Shown: positions 1-8,436, counted from the first letter of the stretch. The stretch is 47,348 bases of DNA from DASUZB01 sp036377075 (GCA_036377075.1 DASUZB010000011.1:1-47348); one strand, 5' to 3'. Translations and numbers: made by a program. Notes: generated from the sequence alone by a model not told the origin.

Positions 1-1718
1 ACCGACGGCGCCGCCGCGGGCCGCAGCGACCGGCGCGGCGTGGGCCGGTCCGGCGCCGGCAGGTCGGCCGCGGGCAGGTTCGCCGGTGGCCAGTCCGGGG
101 CGTGGCCGTCCGCCGCTGGGGCACTGTTGGCGGGGTGCTCCGGAGCCTGGTGGAGCGCCGCGGGCGCGTCGGTCGGCGGCCAGCTTGGCGCTTCCCGGAC
201 TCGCGCCGGCAGGTCCGCCGGCGGCCAGCTCGGGCCCTGGCCGTCCGCCGCGGGGGCGCCGGCGGGGGCGAGGTCCGGCGCGTACCGCTGCTCCAGCGGC
301 GGGACGACCGACTGCTCGCGGAGCGGTTGCTGCCACCAGCCCTCCCAGGCCGACGCGCCGCCGTTCGTCGACGACGGCGCGCCCGCGCCCGTCGCCACCA
401 GGCTGGGCACCGCCATCGCCGGCTCGGCGGCCGGCTCGGCCGGGACCTCCTCGCCCTCGGAGAAGAGCTCGGGCGGGAGCACCACCACCGCGGTGATGCC
501 GCCACCCGGCGTCGGGCTCAGCGAGACCCGCACGGCGTGGCGCTGGGCGAGCCGCGCGACCACGTGCATCCCGAGCCGCTGGGACACCGACAGGTCGACG
601 TCGCCCGGGGCGGCGAGCAGCTCGTTCGCCGCCGCCAGGTCCTCGGGGGGCATGCCGACCCCCCAGTCCTCGACGGTGAGCACCCAGCCACCGCCGTGCT
701 GCAGGTGCGGCCGGGTCCGGACGCTCACGGTGGTGTGCGGCGGGGAGAAGTGCACCGCGTTCTCCACCAGCTCGGCCAGCATGTGGGTGAGGTCGGCGAC
801 GGCGGTGCCGGAGACGGTCACCTGCTCGTCGACGTTGAAGGCCACCCGGTCGAGGTCGTCGGTCTCGGCGATCGCCGCGCGCACCACGTCCAGCAGCGGG
901 ATCGGCTTGGTCCAGACGCGGGGTGGCTGCTCGCCGGAGAGCACCAGCAGGCTCTCGGCGTTGCGCCGGATGCGGGTCGCCAGGTGGTCGAGGTGGAACA
1001 GGTCGGCGAGCGCGTCCGGGTCCTTCTCGTGCTCCTCGAGCTGGTTGATGACGTGCAGCTGCCGGTACAGCAGGCTCTGGTTGCGCCGGGCGAGGTTGAC
1101 CAGCAGGTCGGAGGTGAAGCGCCGGTGGGTGACCTCGGCGTCGGCCAGCTCGGTCGCCAGCTTCAGCGTCTTCTGCTGCTCCTGTTCGCTGGACTTCCAG
1201 AAGATCACCACGCCACCGCAGGCGAACAGCACCGCCAGCCCGTGGATCCCCGACCACAGCCACGGGTTCCCCTGCCCGGCGGGGTGGTTGAAGATCAGGT
1301 TCTTCTGCCACAGCGAGCCGATCCCGTGGCTGAGCACGGTGAACGCGATGTTCCACAGGAACGGCACCCAGTCCTGGTACAGCGCGATGAAGCCGATGAT
1401 GATGAAGAAATGGAAGTGCGCCTCGATCGAGCCTCGCGACAGCCCGACCAGCGCGGCGGAGCAATAGACCAGCCCGACGGTGTTGAAAAATGACGCGACC
1501 CGGCGATTGCGCGCCAGCTGGCCACCGGCGAGGCAGGCAAGCGGCGGCACCACCGCCCAGGCGCTGTAGACGACGCCGCGGCCGACGCCGACCCCGAACA
1601 GGAATAGCCCCGGCACGTGCAACAGCAGCAGCCAGGTGAGCAGCGCGTGCCGCTTTCGCCACGCCTCCTGGTCGAGCGTATTGCCATGCGGGATGTATTC
1701 GAGAAGCTTGTTTATCAT
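1..1718 (-). CDS. Sensor histidine kinase (conservon-like ATP-binding protein), C-terminus cut by window edge
   Basis: Reads MINKLLEYIPHG from ATG 1718 and stays open to base 1 (572 codons seen). The N-terminal half has four or five hydrophobic segments containing HFHFFIIIGFIALYQDW. A coiled linker follows (EQEQQKTLKLATELADAE), then a dimerisation-like stretch (LLVNLARRNQSLLYRQL), an N-box (ELVENAVHFS), a G1 box (VEDWGVGM) and a G2-like region (LGMHVVARLA). No conventional H-box is obvious; the region resembles the nitrate-sensor/CvnA type of actinomycete kinases that work with roadblock and GTPase partners. After the ATPase domain comes a long Ala/Pro tail with spaced W-P-P-x-[DN]-x-P-A motifs. 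It lies 195 bp downstream of the PRC-barrel gene and may have its own promoter. The gene is certain; its ligand and partners are unknown, and partner genes would lie left of the window. Confidence 0.88.
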   Translation of the reverse strand, partial: MINKLLEYIPHGNTLDQEAWRKRHALLTWLLLLHVPGLFLFGVGVGRGVVYSAWAVVPPLACLAGGQLARNRRVASFFNTVGLVYCSAALVGLSRGSIEAHFHFFIIIGFIALYQDWVPFLWNIAFTVLSHGIGSLWQKNLIFNHPAGQGNPWLWSGIHGLAVLFACGGVVIFWKSSEQEQQKTLKLATELADAEVTHRRFTSDLLVNLARRNQSLLYRQLHVINQLEEHEKDPDALADLFHLDHLATRIRRNAESLLVLSGEQPPRVWTKPIPLLDVVRAAIAETDDLDRVAFNVDEQVTVSGTAVADLTHMLAELVENAVHFSPPHTTVSVRTRPHLQHGGGWVLTVEDWGVGMPPEDLAAANELLAAPGDVDLSVSQRLGMHVVARLAQRHAVRVSLSPTPGGGITAVVVLPPELFSEGEEVPAEPAAEPAMAVPSLVATGAGAPSSTNGGASAWEGWWQQPLREQSVVPPLEQRYAPDLAPAGAPAADGQGPSWPPADLPARVREAPSWPPTDAPAALHQAPEHPANSAPAADGHAPDWPPANLPAADLPAPDRPTPRRSLRPAAAPS

Positions 1719-1913
1719 TTGCAAACCCCGAGTTGCTGCCGGACACGGGCGTCTGAGCATCATGATCATCCGCCACGGTCGATGCAACTATCCGTACGGA
1801 CTGGTCGTAATCGGGCGGATGGAAAGGGACGAGGCCCTAGGGAATCTCGGACCAGAAAAACAAACGATTACCGACGACCGCCTACAGCCGGTCGAATGTC
1901 CTGAGATTTTGCA

Positions 1914-2255
1914 TCAGGCGGGCGGTCCGGGCTCCGGCAGGTCGTCCACCGAGCCGGAGATGAGGATCCGGTCCGGCTCGATCGCTCGGACGCGGTCCCA
2001 GCGGACGTAGCGACCTTCGCGGTAGAACCAGCTGGCGAGCAGCTTGACCAGGGCCGGACCCTTCATGTCGCGGCGTCCGTAGCCGAAGCGGCCACCGGTC
2101 GCGCGCCGCCCGACGATCAGCCCGTCGAGCCGCAGGCTCGCGCCGAAGCCGCCGACCAGCGGGCCGTCCTGGACCAGGCGGACGTCGTGGACCTCGCCGC
2201 CGCGCTGCCCGTGCTGGTCGACGATCTCGGCGCCGAGCAGGTCACTGAGGCGCAT
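1914..2255 (-). CDS. PRC-barrel domain protein (distal gene of Nramp operon)
   Basis: 113 residues beginning MRLSDLLGAEIVDQHGQRGG, with the PRC-barrel pattern of alternating beta strands (EVHDVRLVQDG, GLIVGRR) and ending RILISGSVDDLPEPGPPA. PRC-barrels are small beta folds that serve as ribosome-maturation, electron-transfer or adaptor domains; no catalytic residues are expected. The start overlaps the preceding PRC-like gene by 14 bp, indicating translational coupling. It is the last gene of the run before the sensor kinase. The function is inferred only from its place beside a metal-transporter-like gene. Confidence 0.75.
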   Translation of the reverse strand: MRLSDLLGAEIVDQHGQRGGEVHDVRLVQDGPLVGGFGASLRLDGLIVGRRATGGRFGYGRRDMKGPALVKLLASWFYREGRYVRWDRVRAIEPDRILISGSVDDLPEPGPPA

Positions 2256-2634
2256 CGCCGGCTCCTGGCAGCCTGCCGATGACCTGGCGGCGCGTCCACG
2301 CCTCGAGCTGGTCGGTCTCCAGCTCCGACTTGGCGACGCTCAGGTCGATCGCACTGCCGATCGCCTTCACCACGCCGAAGGGGACGCGAGCGGGGCGCCG
2401 CTCGTCGCGTTCGCGCAGCCGGTTGGCGACCGCCTCCAGCCAGGCGCCGAAGCGACCCCCGAGCCGGCGGCTCAGCGCCCCGGGCCCCGCCAGGATCGCG
2501 GTTACCGCCGGGGCGCCGCCGCCGTCCGGGAAGCCGAGCTCGAGGTCGTCGACCTTGCCGGCCAGGCGGCCGTCCTTGTCGACCAGCTGGCGGTCGAGCA
2601 GGTGGAGCCCGGCTTCGAAGGTGCGGCCCGCCAC
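2242..2634 (-). CDS. PRC-barrel-like protein, 130 aa
   Basis: Starts at GTG 2634, five bases after the Nramp stop, with GGGGAG about 8 bases upstream. An apparent much longer frame upstream is only the transporter read out of frame. The protein opens MAGRTFEAGLHLLDRQLV, then DKDGRLAGKVDDLELG, the typical PRC-barrel signature, followed by a charged middle (RLRERDERRPARVPFGVV) and a C-terminus ending in GAGDAPQ. It is a neighbouring but distinct PRC-type protein to the one that follows it. Pairing of Nramp-like transporters with PRC-barrel genes suggests an adaptor or sensing role, which is inference. Confidence 0.72.
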   Translation of the reverse strand: MAGRTFEAGLHLLDRQLVDKDGRLAGKVDDLELGFPDGGGAPAVTAILAGPGALSRRLGGRFGAWLEAVANRLRERDERRPARVPFGVVKAIGSAIDLSVAKSELETDQLEAWTRRQVIGRLPGAGDAPQ

Positions 2635-2639
2635 GTCGG

Positions 2640-3869
2640 TCAGCTCCCCGCCTTGGTGAGGACCATCAGCGGGATGGTCGCGACCGCCACCACCAGCAGC
2701 AACAGCAGGTAGGCGGTTGCCAGCGCGTTGACCAGGCCCGAATTGACCTTGTCGCCCATGTACCCGCGGTCGTTGGCGACCAGCAGGATGGGGAAGTAGG
2801 TGAGCGGCAGCGCGGCCGCCGAGAGGACGATCGAGTACTCGGTGATCTTGATCGGGTCCAGCGTGGTCAGCACCAGCCCACCCCCGAACGCGATCGAGAG
2901 CAGCACGATCAGGTGGAACCGTGGCGCCTCGGCGGGCCGCACGAACTTGCCCCACTGGAAGCCGAAGTACTGGGCGACCGCGTAGCCACACGACAGTCCG
3001 GTCTCCAGGGCGGCTCCGAAGGTGGCGGCGAAGAAGCCGAGCAGCAGCACGGCCAGCCCGAGCTTGCCGAGCACCAGCACCGTGGGCAGCGCGACCTGCG
3101 AGAGGTGGCCAGGCTCGATGCCGCGCGGCTCCAGGAACAGGGTCGAGCCGACCATCAGCGCCAGCGACAGCAGCCCGCCGAGCGGGAACCCGATGTAGAC
3201 GTTGAGCCGGTTGACGACCAGGTCGGCCCGGGTCCAGCCCTCCTCGACCGCCCCGGAGGAGAAGAAGAACACCTCGTACGGCGTCATCGCCGCACCGAGC
3301 AGGGCGATCGCGAAGTAGAGGTAGCTGGGGTGCCCCTCCCCCCGCGGCACGGCGGGGTGGGTGGCCCCATGGAGCAACCCGCCCCAGTCGGGGTGCAGGC
3401 GCCACAGGGCGACCGCGACGACGACCAGCGCCAGGCCGGCGAACCCGAAGAGGTTCTCCATGACCTTGAACTTCACCCGCCACACGACGACCCACACGCC
3501 GAACGCGACCACCGGCACCCAGAGGAGGTAGTTCACGCTGGTTGCCAGCTCGATGGCGAGGGCGACGCCGCCGATCTCGGCGGCCAGGGTGAGGAAGGTG
3601 ATGAAGAACGAGGCCAGGAGGTTGACCAGGCCCACCCCGGCGCCGAGGCGCTCGCGCACCAGGTCGAACACCGCCCGTCCAGAGACCGTGGCCACCCGGC
3701 CGGCCATCTCCGCGTACAGGCAGATCCCGATCACCCCGACGACCACCACCCAGGCGAGCGACATGCCGAAGCGGGCGCCGGCCTCGGAGTTGGCCACGAT
3801 GTCGCCGATGTCGACGAAGCCGCCGATGGCGGTCAGGATGCCGAGGGCGATCTCGAAGACCTTCTTCAT
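2640..3869 (-). CDS. Nramp-family transporter-like membrane protein with altered metal-site motifs
   Basis: 409 residues with about eleven hydrophobic helices, the normal Nramp core length. In TM1 the usual DPGN is replaced by a D-I-G-D sequence (GGFVDIGDIVANSEAG), and in TM6 the MPH motif reads AAMTPYEVFFFSSG. In characterised Nramps these unwound helix positions ligate Mn/Fe, so the substrate here may differ, as known for the Nramp-related Mg and Al transporters; that comparison is inference. The start overlaps the upstream lipoprotein stop by 4 bp (ATGA) and the stop is followed after 5 bp by a PRC-barrel gene, so it belongs to one coupled operon. Inner-membrane location is clear. Confidence 0.85.
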   Translation of the reverse strand: MKKVFEIALGILTAIGGFVDIGDIVANSEAGARFGMSLAWVVVVGVIGICLYAEMAGRVATVSGRAVFDLVRERLGAGVGLVNLLASFFITFLTLAAEIGGVALAIELATSVNYLLWVPVVAFGVWVVVWRVKFKVMENLFGFAGLALVVVAVALWRLHPDWGGLLHGATHPAVPRGEGHPSYLYFAIALLGAAMTPYEVFFFSSGAVEEGWTRADLVVNRLNVYIGFPLGGLLSLALMVGSTLFLEPRGIEPGHLSQVALPTVLVLGKLGLAVLLLGFFAATFGAALETGLSCGYAVAQYFGFQWGKFVRPAEAPRFHLIVLLSIAFGGGLVLTTLDPIKITEYSIVLSAAALPLTYFPILLVANDRGYMGDKVNSGLVNALATAYLLLLLVVAVATIPLMVLTKAGS

Positions 3870-4303
3870 GCGTGGGCCTCGGCGAAGTCGCCGAGTCGTG
3901 CCGACAGCTTCGGCAGCGGCCCCGCCAGCCCCCGCAGCTCGCCAAGGTGGCCCCGCCGGGCGGCCGTGCGCAGGGCGGCCAGGGTCGAGGTGGCCTCGTC
4001 GAGCAGCTTGTCCAGGCTGTCGCGCAGCTGGTCGGCGCGCCGGTCAGGTGGCTGGATGCCGTCGAAGGTGCCCTGGGCGGCGGTCGCGTCCTCTTCCGCG
4101 TCGAGCAGGACCTGCGTCAGGTAGCGGCCGTACGCCTTGCGTCCGGTCGACGCGTCGACCGCCAGGCGGGCGGTCTCCACCGCCGAGCCGACCACCTTGG
4201 CGGTCTCTCCGGCCTTGGACTCGTAGACGGCCGACGACCGCACCGGACCGGTGCACGCGCCGAGCAGCAGGACCAGGGGCACCACCAGCAGTGGCCGTCG
4301 CAT
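3866..4303 (-). CDS. Small lipoprotein, likely separate product of the 3' part of a longer frame
   Basis: From ATG 4303 the protein begins MRRPLLVVPLVLLLGACTG, a good lipoprotein signal with lipobox LGAC, and continues as a helical, Ala/Leu-rich 145-residue protein (RRADQLRDSLDKLLDE). The ATG has no strong ribosome site, and the same frame is open far upstream into a cytosolic-looking protein (see 3866-5077). A buried lipobox would be useless, so I favour independent initiation here. The stop overlaps the transporter start by 4 bp. The function is unknown; being exported and lipid-anchored next to a transporter suggests an accessory role at the outer membrane face (inference). Confidence 0.65.
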   Translation of the reverse strand: MRRPLLVVPLVLLLGACTGPVRSSAVYESKAGETAKVVGSAVETARLAVDASTGRKAYGRYLTQVLLDAEEDATAAQGTFDGIQPPDRRADQLRDSLDKLLDEATSTLAALRTAARRGHLGELRGLAGPLPKLSARLGDFAEAHA

Positions 4304-5077
4304 GGTGACGACCGGTGTACCCCCGAGCGAGGAAACCAAGCAGCGACCCGGCGGCGGGGGCCGCCGGGTCGCTGCGCGCCGGGGGGGCGCGCCGCAGGTC
4401 GCGAGCAGCCGCTCGAAGAACGAGCGGTAGCGCTGGAACGCGCTGCGCAGGCTGTCGGTGGAGACCTCGTCGCCGCGGTCCCACTGGCGCTCCAGCCTGG
4501 CGCGCTCGTCGGCGAAGCTGCCGGCAAGGTGCTGCATGAGCTCGGCGGTGAGGCCGTCGGCCCGCTCGACCGCCTGCCGCGGGGCGTCGACGAACCCGTT
4601 CTGGACGTCGGTCCAGCGGGCTCGGAACGCCTCCGCGTCGTCGGCGGCGAGCAGGGGGCCCACCGCCGCACCGGTGTCGGCGCTATCGCCGTTGGGCGCC
4701 ATCCGCGGCGCCGTCACCTCGGGACGGTCCGGCTCGCGCGCCGTCACCGCGGAACGGTCCGGCTCGAGCGGCGGCTCCGTGGGAAGGTCCTGGTCGCGCG
4801 CTGGCTCATCGTCCAACCTGGTCGTGTCCTCACGGTGCACGGTCGCGGCCGGGCCCTGCGCCAGCTTTTCGCGAGCCTGCGCTAGCTTCTCCCGTGCCCA
4901 GCTGTCGCGCGCCGGCGTGCCTTCGTCGCGGGTCTCGAGGCCAGCCTCGCGGTCGGTACGATCGGGTTCCAGGACGTCGCCCGGCCGCTCGTCGTCGCGG
5001 TTCGGTCCCATCATGTCGTCCCGCCGATCGTCGGCGAGGTCGGCGGTGCGGACTTCGTCGCGGTCGCGCTCGTTCAT
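3866..5077 (-). CDS. 403-codon open frame: unnamed actinobacterial protein running in frame into the lipoprotein
   Basis: ATG 5077 directly abuts the stop of the previous gene, with GGAGG 9 bases upstream. Residues 1-140 are low-complexity and charged with repeated E-P-D-R/V-T-A units. Residues about 145-240 (FRARWTDVQNGFVDAPRQAV to FQRYRSFFERLLA) resemble the C-terminal domain of the adjacent gene 5078-5677 (YQEAWRATQGKFVDDP, FVHYRSLFVELLGA), so the two are paralogues. Relatives of this family normally end just after the FFERLL motif. Here no stop occurs in any of the three frames before the lipoprotein ATG at 4303, and the intervening codons run through a strong hairpin. Either the native stop was lost or this is a genuine fusion. 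Confidence 0.6.
   Translation of the reverse strand: MNERDRDEVRTADLADDRRDDMMGPNRDDERPGDVLEPDRTDREAGLETRDEGTPARDSWAREKLAQAREKLAQGPAATVHREDTTRLDDEPARDQDLPTEPPLEPDRSAVTAREPDRPEVTAPRMAPNGDSADTGAAVGPLLAADDAEAFRARWTDVQNGFVDAPRQAVERADGLTAELMQHLAGSFADERARLERQWDRGDEVSTDSLRSAFQRYRSFFERLLATCGAPPRRAATRRPPPPGRCLVSSLGGTPVVTMRRPLLVVPLVLLLGACTGPVRSSAVYESKAGETAKVVGSAVETARLAVDASTGRKAYGRYLTQVLLDAEEDATAAQGTFDGIQPPDRRADQLRDSLDKLLDEATSTLAALRTAARRGHLGELRGLAGPLPKLSARLGDFAEAHA
4340..4375 (-). terminator. Perfect 16-bp hairpin inside the long frame
   Basis: Bases 4340-4355 and 4360-4375 form a perfect 16-bp inverted repeat around a 4-base loop (arm GCAGCGACCCGGCGGC). Read on the minus strand it is followed by TTGGTTTCC, a weak T-rich tract, as in actinobacterial intrinsic terminators. 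It lies between the paralogue-like domain and the lipoprotein start, exactly where a gene boundary would be expected. This supports two transcription or translation units despite the continuous frame. It could instead act as an attenuator or mRNA-stability element within the operon. Confidence 0.6.
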
Positions 5078-5677
5078 CTACCTGGCCTCCCTCGTGCGGA
5101 CGTCGGCGTCGGTCGTGCGGGCGTCACCGTCCGGCGTGCGGACGTCACTGTCGGCGCCCAGCAGCTCCACGAACAGCGAGCGGTAGTGCACGAACGCCTG
5201 CCGTAGGTCGTCGGTGCTGGCGAGGCCGCGTTCGTTGGCGCGGGACACCGCGTGGGCCTCACGGTAATTCTCCGCGACCGCCGGATGGTCGACCGAGATG
5301 TCGTCCACCCGCCGCTCGAAATCGTCCACCGGGTACCCGCGGTCGCGCATCACGTTCGCGACCAGCACGTCGACCTCGCGGGTGGCGCCGGCCGGGTCGT
5401 CGACGAACTTGCCCTGCGTCGCCCTCCAGGCCTCCTGGTAGCGGGCACGGGCACCGGGGTCGAGCTCGACGATCTCGAGTTCGCCGTGGCGCTGCTCACG
5501 CTCGCTGAGCTGCGACTCCGCGCTGCGGACGTCGCCCTCCCTGGCGACCGCTCGCTGGTACTCCGGCCCGAAACGCTCCTGCAGCCGTTGCGTACGGCGT
5601 CGCTGCGCGAACGCCACCGCCAGGAGTACGACAATTATGACGGCAATTATGATGGCTATGATCCATCCAACGTTCAT
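5078..5677 (-). CDS. Membrane-anchored cytosolic protein of unnamed actinobacterial family
   Basis: The start chosen is ATG 5677 (MNVGWIIAIIIAVIIVV), preceded by AAAGGAG at ideal spacing; an ATG six codons earlier lacks a site. There is one N-terminal membrane helix, then a basic stop-transfer (RRRTQRLQERFGPEYQRAV) and a helical domain ending FVHYRSLFVELLGA. The last 25 residues are short degenerate repeats (DVRTPD, DARTTD, DVRTRE). I recognise this as a common unnamed actinobacterial family with no assigned function. It is the first gene of the coupled minus-strand run and its domain is repeated in the following gene. Confidence 0.75.
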   Translation of the reverse strand: MNVGWIIAIIIAVIIVVLLAVAFAQRRRTQRLQERFGPEYQRAVAREGDVRSAESQLSEREQRHGELEIVELDPGARARYQEAWRATQGKFVDDPAGATREVDVLVANVMRDRGYPVDDFERRVDDISVDHPAVAENYREAHAVSRANERGLASTDDLRQAFVHYRSLFVELLGADSDVRTPDGDARTTDADVRTREAR

Positions 5678-5716
5678 GGCCGCTCCTTTCGCCAAACGGA
5701 CCTGGCCACGACGGCC

Positions 5717-6831
5717 ATGTTTTTGCGGCTACCACTCCGACCCGACGGCAAACGCACCCGGTGCCGCCCTGCCGGTGGGCGCGAGCGGTCGGGGACGCCG
5801 CGCCGTAACAGGAACGGCGCCGAGCTGGTCGACGGGTCCAGCCTCTGGGAGATGCTCGCCGCCCGCGGCGCCCTGCCGCCCGCCGGGGCGGCCATGGTCG
5901 CCGCGCAGGCCTGCGTCGCCCTGGCCGCCGCCCACGCCAGCGGCCCCACCCACGGCCACCTCACCCCGGCCAACGTGCTGCTGTGCATCGACGGTCGCGT
6001 GAAGCTGACCGACTTCCGGCTGGCCCAGGCCGCCAAGCCGCTTCTGGTGGCACCCGGCCCCGAGGACGACCTGCACGCCCTCGGCCGCTGCCTGGTGGTG
6101 ATGCTGACCGGGCGGGAGCCCCCGGGCGAGCCGGTCTGGCTCGGCCCGGAGGTACCCGGCAAGCTGGCCACGATCGTGCGCCGCGCGACCGGCCAGCGGG
6201 GCGGCTACGCCTCGGCCAGCGACCTCGGCCGCGACCTGGTCCGCTTCCTGGCGACCGTGCGCCCTGGGCTGGCCCTTCCCGGCCAGCCCGCCCCCGTGCT
6301 CGGGCACGACCCTGGGGACCTGGCCGGCACGCCGCCGCCGGCCCGGCGCCGGCGGCTGGCACTGGCCGCCGGGGTGGCCGGAGCATGGCTGGCGGTCGTG
6401 GCGGTGGTTGCCGTCGGTCTGCCTCGTGGCGGGCCGCACCGGCCGGCCGCCAGCCGGACCCCCGCACCGCCGAGCAGTGCGGTCCTGGCTCCGACGACCA
6501 GCGATCTGGCCACGAGCACCACGCCGAGCCAGGCGCCGACCACGGCGCCGCCGACCACCGCGGCAGGGCCGAGGCGCCGCCGCCCTCGCCCACGCCCGGC
6601 AGCCAACCCACCGGCGCCACGGAGCGGCGCACCGTCCCCAGCGTCCTCGGGCTGCACTCGCGGCAGGCCACCGAGGTGCTGCAACGGGCCGGCCTACGCG
6701 TCCGCGTGGTCGAGGCCAGCACCCGCAGCCCCAGGCAGGCCCAGCGCGTGGTCGACCAGGACCCGACGGCCGGCGAGGTCGTCCCGGGCGGATCCGTGGT
6801 GACCGTGGTGGTCGCCGCCAAGGGCCGCTGA
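5717..6831 (+). pseudogene. Truncated, frameshifted pseudokinase with PASTA domain
   Basis: From ATG 5717 the frame enters a Ser/Thr-kinase hinge and C-lobe (LVDGSSLWEMLAARGALPP) without any N-lobe: there is no glycine loop and no VAIK lysine. The catalytic loop reads HGHLTPANVLL, with the HRD aspartate replaced by His, and DFG is DFR, so it cannot be a normal kinase. A membrane helix follows (LALAAGVAGAWLAVVAVVAV), then a Thr/Pro linker. Near 6560-6590 the sense moves to the -1 frame, where a single PASTA domain (TVPSVLGLHSRQATEVLQRA) runs to a stop at 6831. I read this as a decaying PknB-like gene, although a sequencing slip in the linker could make the frameshift artificial. It sits 39 bp from a divergent gene start. 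Confidence 0.6.
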
Positions 6832-6851
6832 CCCGGCAGTACGGGCCCGCG

Positions 6852-8303
6852 TCAGCCGAGGTGCGTCAGGTCGACCCTGGTGAGGAACGGGACCAGGTTG
6901 TCGAGGAACTCGTTCTGCGGGCTGGCGGCGCTCGGGTCGTTGTGGGCGTAGGTGGCCTCGCGGTCGACCAGCGTCAGCCTGCTGTCCGGGATCCCCGACT
7001 GGTGCGCCAGGATGGTCGCGGCGTCGAGGACCCGCTGGCCGCCGAGCGCGGCGCCGAAGGCGTAGATCCGCAGGCGCCGGCTCAGGTCGTCGCCGTGGAT
7101 CGACTTGACGTCGAGGATGGCCTGCGCCGGGTTGGCGTTGCCGTTCCCGACCGCGCCGGAGTCGATCGTCAGGCGCAGCGGGTGGTACCACGCGCTGCCG
7201 TCGATCCCGGTGAGGCCCGCGCCGGAGAGCATGCTCGCGTAGCGCTGGATCGGGGTGATCTCCCCGGCCCGGTCCCAGCCGCGCGGGTCGCCGCTCGCGG
7301 CGAGGTGGCCGGCGTGGACCTGGGCGGCGATCAGCGAAGGTGGCGAGGTCTCGGTGTCGACCCCGAAGCCGAACTGGGCCTCGTTGGTCACCCGCACCGG
7401 CGGCTTGAGGTTCGCCGGCAGCAGCGGGAAGTCCTGCGCGAGCGAGGCGCTGTTCGGGTCGATCACCGCCGCGGCCGAGCCGAGGGCGGAGAACAGGCCG
7501 AGGAACGGGGCGGGGATGCCGCCGAACGCCAGCCACGGCGTGCTGGTCGACAGGTTCTGCAGCGCCTGGGTCGCCTGCTCCGGGGTGATCGCGATCGGGT
7601 TGCTGCCGCCGTCGACGTAGACCAGGCCGGCGAGGTCCTTCGCCCCGGGCTTGCCGTGGAAGTCCCAGGTGGCGTACGCGGTGGTGATCGAGCCGCCGAG
7701 CGAGTGGCCGCCCATCACCACCGTGCGGTGGTGCGCGCGGGCGGCTTCCACCACGCGGTGCAGGTCCTCGATCTCGACGTTCATGCCCCAGCCGCGCGCG
7801 AACGGCACCGCCGTGTCCGGCACCGGGTTGAAGTGGGGGGTGATGGCCGGGTTGACCAGCCAGCCGAGGTAGTAGTCGAAGACCTGCTGCGTGGTCGCCT
7901 TGCCCTGCTTCGCCTGGTCGAGCACGGACTGGTCCTCGAGCAGGTTCTCCCTGCGCTCCACCGACCAGACCTGCCAGCGGCCGTGGGTGCGCCTGACGAC
8001 GTCCGCCGCGAGCGGCACGAAGTAGCCGGCGCCGGCCGAGGTCCCCGGGTTCAGCACCAGCACGTTCCTCGCCCGCGCCGAGCCCACCTGGAGCACGCCG
8101 ACCTTGTCGAGGTTGTCGGGGGTGGCGGGGTCGTCGAAGCCCCGCAGCAGCGTGAAGCGCACGTCGATGCCGCCCCGGTGCCCCTGGACGCCCGGGGCGG
8201 GATGGTGGGACCGGGCCACGGCGTGCTGCGGGGCGAGCAGCGCCACCACCAGGCCGAGCACCACCGTCGCGGCGAACCGGCGAGATCTTCCGCTGCTGCG
8301 CAT
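6852..8303 (-). CDS. Secreted alpha/beta hydrolase
   Basis: ATG 8303 has GGAGG 5 bases upstream and opens a Sec signal peptide (MRSSGRSRRFAATVVLGLVV, cleavage near AVARS). A 483-residue protein results. The nucleophile elbow reads VVMGGHSLGGSITT (GxSxG) at about residue 200, after DFYY-like strand regions. A catalytic His is likely in the C-terminal REATYAHNDPS. Family members include extracellular lipase or esterase-like hydrolases, and no substrate can be assigned. An in-frame extension upstream of 8303 has non-coding composition and was rejected. It is transcribed after the PucR gene but separated from it by 133 bp, so probably has its own promoter. Confidence 0.8.
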   Translation of the reverse strand: MRSSGRSRRFAATVVLGLVVALLAPQHAVARSHHPAPGVQGHRGGIDVRFTLLRGFDDPATPDNLDKVGVLQVGSARARNVLVLNPGTSAGAGYFVPLAADVVRRTHGRWQVWSVERRENLLEDQSVLDQAKQGKATTQQVFDYYLGWLVNPAITPHFNPVPDTAVPFARGWGMNVEIEDLHRVVEAARAHHRTVVMGGHSLGGSITTAYATWDFHGKPGAKDLAGLVYVDGGSNPIAITPEQATQALQNLSTSTPWLAFGGIPAPFLGLFSALGSAAAVIDPNSASLAQDFPLLPANLKPPVRVTNEAQFGFGVDTETSPPSLIAAQVHAGHLAASGDPRGWDRAGEITPIQRYASMLSGAGLTGIDGSAWYHPLRLTIDSGAVGNGNANPAQAILDVKSIHGDDLSRRLRIYAFGAALGGQRVLDAATILAHQSGIPDSRLTLVDREATYAHNDPSAASPQNEFLDNLVPFLTRVDLTHLG

Positions 8304-8436
8304 GCCTGCCTCCGTTCCGCGGGTGGACAAGCCAGCCGTCAGACGGCCTCGGCACGCGACGCTATTGCCCTGGCCTGGGCGGTTCAATGACGATTGGACG
8401 AATTTGCCGGGAGTTGTCTGTGCATCTGCACAAGGC

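Noticed and set aside
2242..3945. 567-codon minus frame covering Nramp and PRC genes as one protein
   Set aside because: Only the last 130 codons are PRC-like; the rest is the transporter read out of frame.
6408..8390. 660-codon plus-strand frame and similar long frames opposite the hydrolase and PucR genes
   Set aside because: Antisense shadows of high-GC genes; no protein-like motifs, biased to Arg/Ala/Gly/Pro.
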